A stretch of 64,000 nt of DNA from Aeromicrobium sp. Leaf245 (GTDB lineage: Bacteria; Actinomycetota; Actinomycetes; Propionibacteriales; Nocardioidaceae), in NCBI RefSeq assembly GCF_942548115.1, contig NZ_OW824151.1, forward strand, positions 1,984,001-2,048,000, written 5' to 3'. Positions 44,754 to 54,584 of this stretch are shown one piece after another (the stretch's first letter is position 1; every line of letters begins with the position of its first letter). The position numbers and the translations under genes are program-made. The notes under the pieces are model-generated. The model was not told the DNA's origin. It did no database searches and worked only from the letters and a program-made list of their open reading frames with translations.

Positions 44754-45146
44754 ATGGCACGCGTCAAGCGTTCCGTCAACGCGCAGAAGAAGCGCCGCGA
44801 GACCCTCGAGCGGGCGTCCGGCTACCGTGGCCAGCGCTCGCGCCTGTACCGCAAGGCCAAGGAGCAGGTCACTCACTCCCTGGTCTACAACTACCGTGAC
44901 CGCAAGGCCAAGAAGGGCGACTTCCGTCGTCTCTGGATCCAGCGCATCAACGCTGCCGTCCGCGCCGAGGGCCTCACGTACAACCGCTTCATCCAGGGCC
45001 TCAAGGCCGCGGGTGTCGAGGTCGACCGCAAGATGCTCGCCGAGCTGGCCGTCAACGAGCCGGCCGCGTTCAGCGCCCTCGTCCAGGTCGCGAAGGACAA
45101 CCTTCCGGCCGACGTGAACGCGCCCAAGGAAGACGCGACGGCCTGA
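44754..45146 (+). CDS. rplT: Ribosomal protein L20
   Basis: A 130-residue rRNA-binding protein needed early in 50S assembly. It begins [52 protein letters not shown] is the conserved C-terminal globular domain. It is the expected autoregulator of the infC leader. The acidic tail after residue 115 is a common actinobacterial extension. Confidence 0.97.
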   Translation: MARVKRSVNAQKKRRETLERASGYRGQRSRLYRKAKEQVTHSLVYNYRDRKAKKGDFRRLWIQRINAAVRAEGLTYNRFIQGLKAAGVEVDRKMLAELAVNEPAAFSALVQVAKDNLPADVNAPKEDATA

Positions 45147-45166
45147 CCGCCCTCGCACCGACGCCC

Positions 45167-45991
45167 GTGGCAAGCCCCGAGCACACCGTGACCGTCCGCA
45201 GCGGACGGATCAAGCGTGCTCGACGGCTTGCCACGCGGCGTTTCCGGGCCGAGACCGGCGAGTTCCTCGCCGAGGGCCCGCAGGCCGTGCGCGAGGCCCT
45301 CGCCGTGCCCGACGTGGTGCTCGAGGTCTTCGCCACCGCCGCGGCGCAGGAGAGGCACCCGCTCCTGCACCAGGCGGCCGACGCCGCCTCCGTCACCTGG
45401 ACGGTGGTCGACGACGAGGTGCTCGCCGAGGTCGCCGACGCCACCACGCCCCAGGGCATCGTGGCCGTGTGCCGCACGGTCGTCAGGGGCCTCGAGGCCG
45501 TGCCGGACGAGGCGCGTCTCGTGGTGGTGTGCCACGACATGCGCGACCCCGGCAACGCCGGTGCGGTCATCCGGTGCGCCGACGCCGCCGGCGCGGACGC
45601 CGTGGTGCTGTCGGCCGACAGCGTGGACCCCACGAACCCGAAGGCCGTCCGGGCCGGTGCCGGCAGCCTGTTCCACCTCCCCGTCGTGGTCCACCGCGAC
45701 CACGGCGAGGTGCTCGAGGCGCTTCGGGCACGCGGTCTCCAGGTGCTCGCCACCGACGGCGACGCCGACGTCGACCTCTTCGACGCCGATCGCGAGGGCT
45801 CGGGTCTCGACCTGGCCGCCCCGACGGCCTGGGTCATGGGCAACGAGGCCCAGGGACTGCCCGCCGAGGTGCGCGACGCCGCCGACCTCGCCGTGGCCGT
45901 GCCGATCCTCGGCCGCGCCGAGAGCCTGAACCTGGCCACCGCAGCCGCGGTGTGCCTCTACGCCAGTGCGCGTGCCCAGGGAGATCGATGA
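45167..45991 (+). CDS. SpoU/TrmH family RNA 2'-O-methyltransferase
   Basis: A 274-residue SPOUT enzyme. The N-terminal substrate-binding domain (about 1-105) precedes the knotted catalytic domain with motif 1 HDMRDPGNAGAVIRCADAAG, motif 2 WVMGNEAQGLP and motif 3 VPILGRAESLNLATAAAV. The N/E/S-N catalytic residues are kept. It likely methylates 23S rRNA or tRNA ribose; relatives in this position resemble TsnR/RlmB, but the target base cannot be read from sequence. GTG start, 20 bases after rplT. It overlaps the BKACE gene by four bases. Confidence 0.92.
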   Translation: MASPEHTVTVRSGRIKRARRLATRRFRAETGEFLAEGPQAVREALAVPDVVLEVFATAAAQERHPLLHQAADAASVTWTVVDDEVLAEVADATTPQGIVAVCRTVVRGLEAVPDEARLVVVCHDMRDPGNAGAVIRCADAAGADAVVLSADSVDPTNPKAVRAGAGSLFHLPVVVHRDHGEVLEALRARGLQVLATDGDADVDLFDADREGSGLDLAAPTAWVMGNEAQGLPAEVRDAADLAVAVPILGRAESLNLATAAAVCLYASARAQGDR

Positions 45992-46707
45992 CCACCACCG
46001 TCCTGCAGTGCTGCCTGAACGGGTCCCGCGACGTCGACGAGCACCCCGGGGTGCCGGTCACCGCCGAGTCCTGCGCCGCCGACGCCGCCGCCGTCGTCGC
46101 CGCCGGCGCCCAGGACCTGCACGTGCACCCGCGCACGGGCGACGGACGCGACAGCCTCGAGCCGGCCGACGTCGCGCACTGGGTCGAGGCGGTCCGCGCC
46201 GTCGTCGACGTCCCGGTGGGGGTCACCACGGGTGCGTGGGCCTGGACCGGTGGGACCTCGCCGGCCCGCGCCGTGGCCGCGTGGACGGTGCTGCCCGACC
46301 ACGCGTCGGTCAACTGGCACGAGCGCGACGCCGTCGACCTCGCGGCGGCGCTCGTCGACCGCGGCGTCCAGCTGAGTGCCGGCCTCTGGACCGAGGACGC
46401 GGCCCGCGACTGGCTCGCCTCCACGTGGCGCGAGCACACGTCGGTGGTGCTGCTCGAGCTGGCCGACGCCCCCGACCAGCGCGAGACGGCCGAGGCGCTC
46501 CTGGAGCTGGTGCGTCCGACCGGCATCCCGGTCCTGCTGCACGGGGAGGGCCGCTCGGCCTGGCCGATGCTGGACCTCGCGGTCGAGCTCGGGGTCTCCA
46601 CGCGCATCGGGCTGGAGGACGTCGTCGAGGGCCCGGACGGCGAGCACGTCGACGGCAACCTCGCGCTCGTGGAGCTCGCGTCGGCACGCGGCGCTCGTCG
46701 CGAGTAG
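45988..46707 (+). CDS. BKACE (DUF849) family beta-keto acid cleavage enzyme
   Basis: A 239-residue TIM-barrel protein. The zinc-site pair H45/H47 in DLHVHPRTG and the third ligand E210 in RIGLEDVVEG match the 3-keto-5-aminohexanoate cleavage enzyme family, which uses acetyl-CoA to cleave beta-keto acids. It is shorter than typical members (about 270-310), and NWHERDAVDL replaces the usual S-N-x-G-like middle motif, so substrate is uncertain. No lysine-fermentation genes are nearby. The ATG lies in the stop of the RNA methyltransferase gene, so the two are translated together. Confidence 0.85.
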   Translation: MTTTVLQCCLNGSRDVDEHPGVPVTAESCAADAAAVVAAGAQDLHVHPRTGDGRDSLEPADVAHWVEAVRAVVDVPVGVTTGAWAWTGGTSPARAVAAWTVLPDHASVNWHERDAVDLAAALVDRGVQLSAGLWTEDAARDWLASTWREHTSVVLLELADAPDQRETAEALLELVRPTGIPVLLHGEGRSAWPMLDLAVELGVSTRIGLEDVVEGPDGEHVDGNLALVELASARGARRE

Positions 46708-46718
46708 TTCATTCGTAC

Positions 46719-46724
46719 TAGATT
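46719..46724 (+). promoter_or_regulatory. -10 element of the histidine kinase gene
   Basis: TAGATT ends six bases before the ATG at 46731, the leaderless position. The overlapping TACTAG is an alternative. Confidence 0.4.
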
Positions 46725-46730
46725 CCTTCC

Positions 46731-47777
46731 ATGGACCTCGACGACTTCCCCGACGGCGTGGTCATCGCCGGTGCGGACGGGATCGTCGAGTACGTCAACG
46801 GACGCATCGAGAAGATGGCGCGGGCCGCGCCGGGCGAGATGCTCGGGATGCACCTGTCCGACGCCATGCCGTTCGACGACCTGAACGGCAACAGCTGGTA
46901 CGACTCCACCCACCCCTACGACGGGCTGAACATCCGGAACCGGCTCTCCGAGCAGTCCTGGTACTCGCCGCGGGGCAGCGAGTACCTCGTGACGGCCCGG
47001 CTGGTGCGTGACCGGCCCGGCGGCACGGTGGTCAAGGTCATCGCGAGCGTGCGCAACGCGAAGGTGCGCAACCAGCGGGACCGTGAGCGGTCGGACCTGG
47101 TGGCCACCGTCGCCCACGAGCTGCGGTCGCCCCTCACGGGCATCAAGGGCTTCACCGCCACCCTCCTGTCGAAGTGGGACCGCTTCTCCGAGGAGCAGCG
47201 CCAGTTCATGCTCGAGACGGTCGACTCCGACGCGGACCGCCTCAGTCGACTCATCACCGAGCTCCTCGACGCCGCCCGCATCGACGCAGGCCGGCTCACC
47301 CTGCGTCGCGGACCCGTGAAGCTCGACGAGGTCGTCAGGGGAGTCCTGCGCAGCGCCTCGGCCGGTGGTGAGCCCTTCGAGCTCTCCACGATCGGCGAGC
47401 CGCACCTGGTGTGGGGCGACGCCGACCGGATGACCCAGGTGGCCACCAACCTGATCGAGAACGCCATGCGGCACGGGCACGGTCTCCGGAAGGTCGTGGT
47501 CGAGCACCTGGGCGAGGACGACGCCGTCGCCGGAGGTGGGGGAGCGGTGCTGGAGATCCACGACCAGGGGCCCGGCATCCCCGAGGAGATGCGCCAGCGC
47601 GTGTTCAGCCGCTTCTGGCGCTCCGGTCCCGGGGCGGGCAGCGGGCTCGGCATGTACATCGTGCGCGGCATCGTCGAGGAGCACGGCGGCCGCATCGAGA
47701 TCGGCGATGCCGAGGGTGGTGGCGCCTGCATCCGGGTGTGGGTGCCCGTGAACGAGCCCGACGCCCTGACCGACTGA
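46731..47777 (+). CDS. PAS-domain sensor histidine kinase (orphan)
   Basis: A 348-residue soluble kinase with no membrane helix. The PAS domain (about 5-115; DGVVIAGADGIVEYVN) precedes the dimerisation helix with phospho-acceptor H129 in VAHELRSPLTG. The ATPase has N-box NLIENAMRHG, G1 DQGPGIP, F-box FSRFWRS and G2 GSGLGMYIV. All catalytic elements are intact. No response regulator is adjacent. A PAS kinase just before pheS is a recurring arrangement in actinobacteria; its signal is unknown, and cytoplasmic sensing is inferred from the absence of TM segments. Confidence 0.92.
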   Translation: MDLDDFPDGVVIAGADGIVEYVNGRIEKMARAAPGEMLGMHLSDAMPFDDLNGNSWYDSTHPYDGLNIRNRLSEQSWYSPRGSEYLVTARLVRDRPGGTVVKVIASVRNAKVRNQRDRERSDLVATVAHELRSPLTGIKGFTATLLSKWDRFSEEQRQFMLETVDSDADRLSRLITELLDAARIDAGRLTLRRGPVKLDEVVRGVLRSASAGGEPFELSTIGEPHLVWGDADRMTQVATNLIENAMRHGHGLRKVVVEHLGEDDAVAGGGGAVLEIHDQGPGIPEEMRQRVFSRFWRSGPGAGSGLGMYIVRGIVEEHGGRIEIGDAEGGGACIRVWVPVNEPDALTD

Positions 47778-47785
47778 CCCGTCGC

Positions 47786-47823
47786 GACCGATCCGGGCCC
47801 GGCCACCGCGACCCGGGCCGGTC
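47786..47823 (+). terminator. Hairpin between the kinase gene and pheS
   Basis: GACCG-AT-CCGGG pairs with CCCGG-GC-CGGTC, ending 20 bases before the pheS -10. No T-run. Confidence 0.4.
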
Positions 47824-47843
47824 CCGCTGGACGGCCGGCTCAC

Positions 47844-47849
47844 TAGACT
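47844..47849 (+). promoter_or_regulatory. -10 element of pheS
   Basis: TAGACT ends six bases before the GTG start. It is the same hexamer and almost the same spacing as at fmt and hisE. Confidence 0.5.
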
Positions 47850-47855
47850 GCTCGC

Positions 47856-48959
47856 GTGTCCGCCCCGAACTCCGACTACGACCCCGTCGAGGTCGCCGCG
47901 CTGGGCGAGGCCGAGGTCGCGCGCGTGCGCGACGCCGCCCTCGCCGCGATCGCCGCCGCCGACTCCCTCGACGCGCTCAAGCAGGTGCGCATCGCCCACA
48001 CCGGCGACCGCTCCCCGCTCGCGCTCGCGAACCGCGAGATCGGCGCGCTCCCGCCGCAGGCCCGCAAGGACGCGGGGCAGCGGATCGGACAGGCGCGCGG
48101 GGCCGTCAACCAGGCCCTGGCTGCTCGCTCCACGGAGCTCGAGTCGCTCGAGGAGGAGCGGCGTCTCGCCGAGGAGACCGTCGACGTGACGCTGCCGACC
48201 GACGTCGAGCCGATCGGCGCCCGGCACCCCATCACCACCATCCAGGAGCACGTCGCCGACATCTTCGTCGCGATGGGCTGGGAGGTCGCGGAGGGCCCCG
48301 AGGTCGAGGCCGAGTGGCTCAACTTCGACGCGCTCAACCTGGGCCCGAACCACCCGGCGCGCACGATGCAGGACACGTTCTGGGTCGAGCCGGAGAGTGC
48401 CGCGCTGGTGCTGCGCACGCACACGTCGCCGGTCCAGGCGCGCACGATGCTCACCCGCACCCCGCCGATCTACGTCGTCTGCCCCGGCCGCGTCTACCGC
48501 ACCGACGAGGCCGACGCCACGCACATGCCGGTCTTCCACCAGGTCGAGGGCCTGGCGATCGACCGCGGCCTGTCGATGGCGCACCTCAAGGGCACGCTCG
48601 ACCACTTCGCCGCCGCGGTCTACGGGCCGGGGATGACCACGCGGTTCCGCCCGTCCTACTTCCCGTTCACCGAGCCGAGCGCCGAGGTCGACCTGCTCTG
48701 CTACGTCTGTCACAACGCCGCGGACGCCGTCGCCGACTGCGGCACGTGCCGCGGCGAGGGCTGGATCGAGTGGGGCGGCTGCGGCGTGGTGAACCCGCGC
48801 GTCCTGGTCGCCTGCGGCGTCGACCCCGAGGAGTACTCGGGCTTCGCCTTCGGGATGGGGCTGGACCGCACCATCACCAGCCGGTACGACATCGCCGACC
48901 TGCGCGACCTGTGGGACGGCGACATCCGCTTCACCCAGCCGTTCGGAGTTGGTCTGTAG
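47856..48959 (+). CDS. pheS: Phenylalanyl-tRNA synthetase alpha subunit
   Basis: The catalytic subunit of the heterotetramer, 367 residues. An N-terminal coiled coil (about 15-110) precedes the class II core: HPITTIQEHVADIFVAMGWE, motif 2 in RVYRTDEADATHMPVFHQVEGL, and motif 3 in GFAFGMGLDRTI. An actinobacterial cysteine-containing insert (CYVCHNAADAVADCGTCRGEGW) looks like a zinc-binding patch. GTG start at a leaderless-type promoter. pheT begins two bases after the stop. Confidence 0.97.
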   Translation: MSAPNSDYDPVEVAALGEAEVARVRDAALAAIAAADSLDALKQVRIAHTGDRSPLALANREIGALPPQARKDAGQRIGQARGAVNQALAARSTELESLEEERRLAEETVDVTLPTDVEPIGARHPITTIQEHVADIFVAMGWEVAEGPEVEAEWLNFDALNLGPNHPARTMQDTFWVEPESAALVLRTHTSPVQARTMLTRTPPIYVVCPGRVYRTDEADATHMPVFHQVEGLAIDRGLSMAHLKGTLDHFAAAVYGPGMTTRFRPSYFPFTEPSAEVDLLCYVCHNAADAVADCGTCRGEGWIEWGGCGVVNPRVLVACGVDPEEYSGFAFGMGLDRTITSRYDIADLRDLWDGDIRFTQPFGVGL

Positions 48960-48961
48960 AC

Positions 48962-51475
48962 ATGCGTGTCCCTGTGGAGTGGCTGCGGTCGCTCGTCGAG
49001 CTGCCGCCTGCCGTGACGACCGAGCAGATCGCCGACCGGCTGACGATGTACGACCTCAAGCTCGAGGAGATCGTGGGCGGCGGCATCACCGGGCCGCTCA
49101 CGGTCGGGCGCGTGCTCGAGGTGCGTCCCGAGGAGCAGAAGAACGGCAAGACCATCAACTGGTGCCGCGTGGACGTCGGCCCCGAGCGGAACGAGCCGTC
49201 GGTGCCCGACGCACCGGGCGAGGACGTCCCCTCGCGCGGCATCGTGTGCGGTGCGCACAACTTCGGCGTGGGTGACCTGGTGGTCGTCTCGCTGCCGGGC
49301 ACCTACCTGCCCGAGCTGGGCTTCGAGATCGGCTCGCGCAAGACCTACGGCCACGTCTCCGACGGCATGATCTGCTCCACCAGGGAGCTCGGCCTGCCCG
49401 ACGACGAGACCACCGCCGACGGCATCCTCGTCCTGGCCGAGGGGTCGGCGCAGCCGGGCGACGACGCCGTGGCGCTGCTGGGCCTGGGCGACCAGACCCT
49501 CGACCTCGAGGTCAACCCCGACCGCGCGTACGCCCTCAGCCTGCGCGGCGTGGCCCGCGACGCCGCGCTCGCGTTCGACGTGCCGTTCACCGACCCCGCC
49601 GACCGCCCGATGCCTGCGGCCGACGTGCCCGCGTACCCCGTGCGGGTCGAGGACTCCGAGGGCTGCCCGGTCTTCACGACGCTGGTCGTCACGGGCGTCG
49701 ACCCGACTCGTCCCACGCCCGCGTGGATGGCCCGTCGCATCACCGACGCCGGCATGCGGTCCATCTCCCTGGCCGTCGACGTCTCCAACTACGTGATGCT
49801 CGAGCTGGGCCAGCCCAACCACTGCTACGACCGCGACACGGTCCGCGGCGACATCGTCGTGCGGCGCGCACAGGCGGGCGAGACGCTGACGACGCTCGAC
49901 GACGTCGAGCGCACGCTCACGCCCGAGGACCTCGTGATCGCCGACGACTCCGGTCCCATCGGTCTGGCCGGTGTCATGGGCGGCGCCTCGACCGAGCTCT
50001 CGGACACGAGCACGTCCGTCGTCGTCGAGGCCGCGTACTGGGACCCGGTGACCATCTTCCGGGCCGTCAAGCGGCACCGCCTGCCCTCGGAGGCCGCCAA
50101 GCGCTACGAGCGCGGCGTCGACCCCGAGCTCACGCTCGTCGGGGCGGCCCGCGTGGCCGAGCTGCTGGTGGAGCTCGGGGGCGGCACCCTGGAGCCCGGC
50201 GCCACCATGGTCGGCGAGCCGCCGGCGCGCACGGCCGTCACGGTCCCCGTCGACCTGCCCGCCCGCATCAGTGGCGTGCCGATCTCGGTCGACGACGCCC
50301 AGCGCACGTTCGAGCGCAACGGCTGCACGGTCGAGCGGGAGGGCGACGTCCTCCACGTGACCCCGCCCAGCTGGCGCTTCGACCTGAACGACCCCTACGA
50401 CTTCGTCGAGGAGGCGCTGCGGACCGCAGGCTACGACCAGGTGCCGTCGGTCCTGCCGACGCCCACCGGCGGTCGTGGCCTGACCCGCCACCAGGAGCTG
50501 CGTCGGCGCGTGGGCCACGTGCTGGCCGGCGCCGGACTGGTGGAGGTCACCACCCTGCCCTTCGTGGGCGAGGCGGACCTCGACCGGCTGGCGCTCCCCG
50601 CCGACGACGTCCGTCGCCGTCAGGTGCGGCTGGCCAACCCGTTGTCGGCGCAGGAGCCCGGCCTCACGACCACGCTCCTCGTCGGCCTGCTCCGCTCGGC
50701 CGCGCTCAACGTCGGCCGCGGTCACGAGGCCGTGCAGATCAGCGAGATCGGCCGTGTCTTCCACCCACGCCCCGGCGCTCCCGCAGCGCCGATCTACGGC
50801 ACGGACCGCAGGCCGACGAGCGACGAGATCGCCGCGCTCGACGCGGCCCTGCCCGACCAGCCGTTCCATGCCGGGTGGGTCCTGGCCGGGGAGCGGGAGC
50901 GTTCCGGCTGGGCCGGACCGGGGCGGGCGGCCACCTGGGCGGACGCCGTCGCGGTGGCGCGCCGACTCGCGGACGCCCTGCACGTCGACCTCACGGTCGA
51001 GCAGGCCCAGGTCGCGCCGTTCCACCAGGGACGTTGCGCTGCTCTGGTGCTCGACGGTCGCGTGGTCGGGCACGCGGGTGAGCTCCACCCGTCGGTGCTC
51101 AAGGAGTACGGACTCCCGGCGCGATCGGTGGCGGGAGAGGTGGACCTCGACGCGCTGCTCGCGGCGTCGCCCGAGGTCGGCCCGCGCCCGGACTTCTCGA
51201 CCTACCCCGTGGCCAAGGAGGACCTCGCCTTCATCGTCGACGCCGGCGTGACGGCCGAGGCACTGCGCTCCGCGCTCGCCGCGGCCCACGAGGTGGTCGA
51301 GTCGGTGCGACTGTTCGACGTGTACACCGGGGCACCGGTGCCCGAGGGGCAGAAGTCGCTCGCCTTCGCAGTGCGGCTGCGCGCCCCGGACCGCACCCTC
51401 AAGGACGCCGAGATCGCCGAGGCCCGTGCTGCGCTCGTCGCGGCGGGGGAGTCGCTGGGGGGCGTGCTGCGCTGA
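48962..51475 (+). CDS. pheT: Phenylalanyl-tRNA synthetase beta subunit
   Basis: An 837-residue subunit with the EMAP/tRNA-binding domain (about 40-160), the B3/B4 editing region (SLAVDVSNYVMLELGQPNHCYD), the B5 domain (ARISGVPISVDDAQRTFERNGC) and a catalytic-like core. It ends in the B8 anticodon-binding domain (FSTYPVAKEDLAFIVDAGV...LFDVYTGAPVPEGQKSLAF). Together with PheS it charges tRNA-Phe and edits mischarged Tyr. ATG at 48962 gives the family start MRVPVEWLRSLV. A 451-base non-coding region follows. Confidence 0.97.
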   Translation: MRVPVEWLRSLVELPPAVTTEQIADRLTMYDLKLEEIVGGGITGPLTVGRVLEVRPEEQKNGKTINWCRVDVGPERNEPSVPDAPGEDVPSRGIVCGAHNFGVGDLVVVSLPGTYLPELGFEIGSRKTYGHVSDGMICSTRELGLPDDETTADGILVLAEGSAQPGDDAVALLGLGDQTLDLEVNPDRAYALSLRGVARDAALAFDVPFTDPADRPMPAADVPAYPVRVEDSEGCPVFTTLVVTGVDPTRPTPAWMARRITDAGMRSISLAVDVSNYVMLELGQPNHCYDRDTVRGDIVVRRAQAGETLTTLDDVERTLTPEDLVIADDSGPIGLAGVMGGASTELSDTSTSVVVEAAYWDPVTIFRAVKRHRLPSEAAKRYERGVDPELTLVGAARVAELLVELGGGTLEPGATMVGEPPARTAVTVPVDLPARISGVPISVDDAQRTFERNGCTVEREGDVLHVTPPSWRFDLNDPYDFVEEALRTAGYDQVPSVLPTPTGGRGLTRHQELRRRVGHVLAGAGLVEVTTLPFVGEADLDRLALPADDVRRRQVRLANPLSAQEPGLTTTLLVGLLRSAALNVGRGHEAVQISEIGRVFHPRPGAPAAPIYGTDRRPTSDEIAALDAALPDQPFHAGWVLAGERERSGWAGPGRAATWADAVAVARRLADALHVDLTVEQAQVAPFHQGRCAALVLDGRVVGHAGELHPSVLKEYGLPARSVAGEVDLDALLAASPEVGPRPDFSTYPVAKEDLAFIVDAGVTAEALRSALAAAHEVVESVRLFDVYTGAPVPEGQKSLAFAVRLRAPDRTLKDAEIAEARAALVAAGESLGGVLR

Positions 51476-51544
51476 GGCCCGTCCTGCGGTCGCGTCGGTC
51501 TGGGTCGGTCTCGTCCTGCGGCTGCGTCGGCACGGCCTCGCCCG

Positions 51545-51825
51545 GGCCCGGCCTCCGAAAGGCCTCGACCGATGGCTGGGCGGTGCTCGATCGAGCTCTC
51601 GGGATCCGGCCGGGCGCGGTGGATGGGGCGGAGGTGGGTGGCGCGCGGAATCGTAGGAGCGGAGGTAGGTGACGCGCCGAATGGGGCCTTCAATCGACGC
51701 GCCACCTACCTCTGGCGACCAGGATCCGCGTGCCACCTACCTCTGACGGCCGAGAGACCCGCAGCCCGAGAGCTCGGACGGCCCCAGACCGTCCGTCCGG
51801 TCGAGGCCTTTCGGAGACCGGGCCA
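51545..51825. repeat. Four-arm nested palindromic repeat, copy 2, with outer arms
   Basis: The pheT-argG gap contains the same direct-direct-inverted-inverted layout as copy 1. Unit arms are 51631-51649 with 51725-51743 (17 of 19 complementary) and 51661-51680 with 51694-51713 (about 17 of 20). Here the palindrome extends further out: CTCCGAAAGGCCTCGACCG (51553-51571) is matched exactly by its complement at 51798-51816, and GAGCTCTCGGG by CCCGAGAGCTC. The core of about 113 bases is nearly the same length as copy 1. A separate direct repeat lies just before it (51481-51498 and 51513-51530, 16 of 18 identical). No ORF of its own is convincing. Confidence 0.8.
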
Positions 51826-51889
51826 CGAAGTGTCGAGGCAGCGCACCCGCAGGCCGGTGAGAGCCGCAGCGGCACCGCGCCCACCCCCA

Positions 51890-51919
51890 CTGCAAGACCT
51901 TGCAGACCTGTGCAAGAAT
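51890..51919 (+). promoter_or_regulatory. Promoter of argG with probable ArgR operator
   Basis: CTGCAAGACCTTGCAG (51890-51905) is a perfect inverted repeat, and a further half-like TGCAAGAATG follows (51911-51920). The -10 is probably AAGAAT (51914-51919), seven bases before the ATG, with CTGCAA as -35 at 18 bases. The operator would then cover the promoter itself. Actinobacterial ARG boxes are TGCA-rich palindromes, and argR lies in the same operon. Confidence 0.55.
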
Positions 51920-51923
51920 GTGA

Positions 51924-53360
<1,437 letters not shown>

Positions 53361-53403
53361 CCGACGCGCCCACCCGACCGATCGAACCTGACAAGGTGGA
53401 CCG

Positions 53404-54462
53404 ATGACGACCTTCACAGCAGCCGTGGCCGGAGCCAGCGGCTATGCCGGCGGCGAGGTGCTGCGGCTCCTCAGCGCCCATCCCGACGTCGAGATCGGTG
53501 CGGTCACCGCCGCGTCGAGCGCCGGGTCGCGCCTGGGCGAGCACCAGCCGCACCTGGTGTCGCTCGCCGACCGCGTGATCCAGCCGACCGACGCCTCCAC
53601 GCTCGGCGGGCACGACGTCGTGTTCCTCGGCCTGCCGCACGGCGAGTCCGGACGCATCGCGGCCGAGCTCGGTGACGACGTGCTCGTCATCGACTGCGGC
53701 GCCGACCACCGTCTGGAGAGCGCGGAGGACTGGACCGCGTTCTACGGCAGCGAGCACGCCGGCACGTGGCCCTACGGCCTGCCCGAGCTGTTCGTGGGCA
53801 CCGGCCGCCAGCGTGACCACCTCGCCGGTGTCCGCCGCATCGCCGTCCCCGGCTGCAACGTCACCGCCGTGACCCTCGGCCTGCAGCCGGCCGTCTCCGC
53901 CGGGATCGTGGCGGCCGACGACCTCGTGGCGGTGCTCGCCAACGGCTTCTCCGGCGCCGGCAAGGCGCCCAAGGCCCACCTGCTCGCCTCCGAAGGATTG
54001 GGTGCCGCCTCGCCCTACGGCGTCGGCGGTGTGCACCGGCACGTGCCCGAGATCGTGCAGAACCTGACGAAGGCCGGCGGCGAGGGCGTGACGATCTCGT
54101 TCACCCCCACGCTCGTCCCGATGGCCCGCGGCATCCTCGCCACGTCCACGGCGCGGCTCGCCGACGGCGTCGACGCGGCTCGGGTGCGGGCCGTCTACGA
54201 AGAGGCCTACGGCGGCCCGGGCCAGGGCGAGCCGTTCGTCCACCTGCTGCCCGAGGGCCAGTGGCCCACCACGGCCGCGACGCTCGGCGCGAACACGGCG
54301 CAGCTGCAGGTCGCCGTCGACGAGGCAGCCGGCCGGCTCGTCGTGACGAGCGTCATCGACAACCTGGTCAAGGGCACCGCCGGCGGCGCCATCCAGTCCA
54401 TGAACCTCGCCCTGGGTCTCCCCGAGACCACGGGCCTGACGACCACGGGGGTCGCACCATGA
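53404..54462 (+). CDS. argC: N-acetyl-gamma-glutamyl-phosphate reductase
   Basis: NADPH-dependent third step of arginine synthesis. The 352-residue protein has the dinucleotide motif [16 protein letters not shown], the catalytic cysteine in [15 protein letters not shown] and the histidine region [11 protein letters not shown]. Spacing to argG is 43 bases with a modest AAGGTGG. Its stop overlaps, as ATGA, the start of a 41-codon ORF rather than argJ itself. Confidence 0.96.
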   Translation: MTTFTAAVAGASGYAGGEVLRLLSAHPDVEIGAVTAASSAGSRLGEHQPHLVSLADRVIQPTDASTLGGHDVVFLGLPHGESGRIAAELGDDVLVIDCGADHRLESAEDWTAFYGSEHAGTWPYGLPELFVGTGRQRDHLAGVRRIAVPGCNVTAVTLGLQPAVSAGIVAADDLVAVLANGFSGAGKAPKAHLLASEGLGAASPYGVGGVHRHVPEIVQNLTKAGGEGVTISFTPTLVPMARGILATSTARLADGVDAARVRAVYEEAYGGPGQGEPFVHLLPEGQWPTTAATLGANTAQLQVAVDEAAGRLVVTSVIDNLVKGTAGGAIQSMNLALGLPETTGLTTTGVAP

Positions 54463-54584
54463 GCGAGCGTCAGCTGGGGGCACCACCCTGCACGGAGCGA
54501 AGCGGAGTGCTTGGGGGCGTGAACGAGGAGCACCTCATGCCGGCACTCTCGTACCGTGCTCTTCCTTCGGGGGTGGCGGCATGA
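54459..54584 (+). CDS. 41-residue ORF fitted between argC and argJ
   Basis: The ORF begins with the ATG of an ATGA overlap with argC and ends with the TGA of an ATGA overlap with argJ. It encodes [20 protein letters not shown]... ending LPSGVAA. Both junctions begin ATGAGCG, so removing 122 bases would give a normal argC-argJ overlap. It has no recognisable domain, signal peptide or membrane helix. It may be a small real gene keeping translational coupling, or a short inserted element (7-8 base direct repeats at its ends, internal GAGCAC/GTGCTC and GCAC-GGAGCGAAGCGGA-GTGC hairpin-like parts) that happens to stay open. Confidence 0.4.
   Translation: MSERQLGAPPCTERSGVLGGVNEEHLMPALSYRALPSGVAA

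Noticed and set aside
47778..47855. T-box or phenylalanine leader before pheS
   Set aside because: The -10 lies six bases from the GTG, leaving no leader, and no Phe-rich ORF exists.
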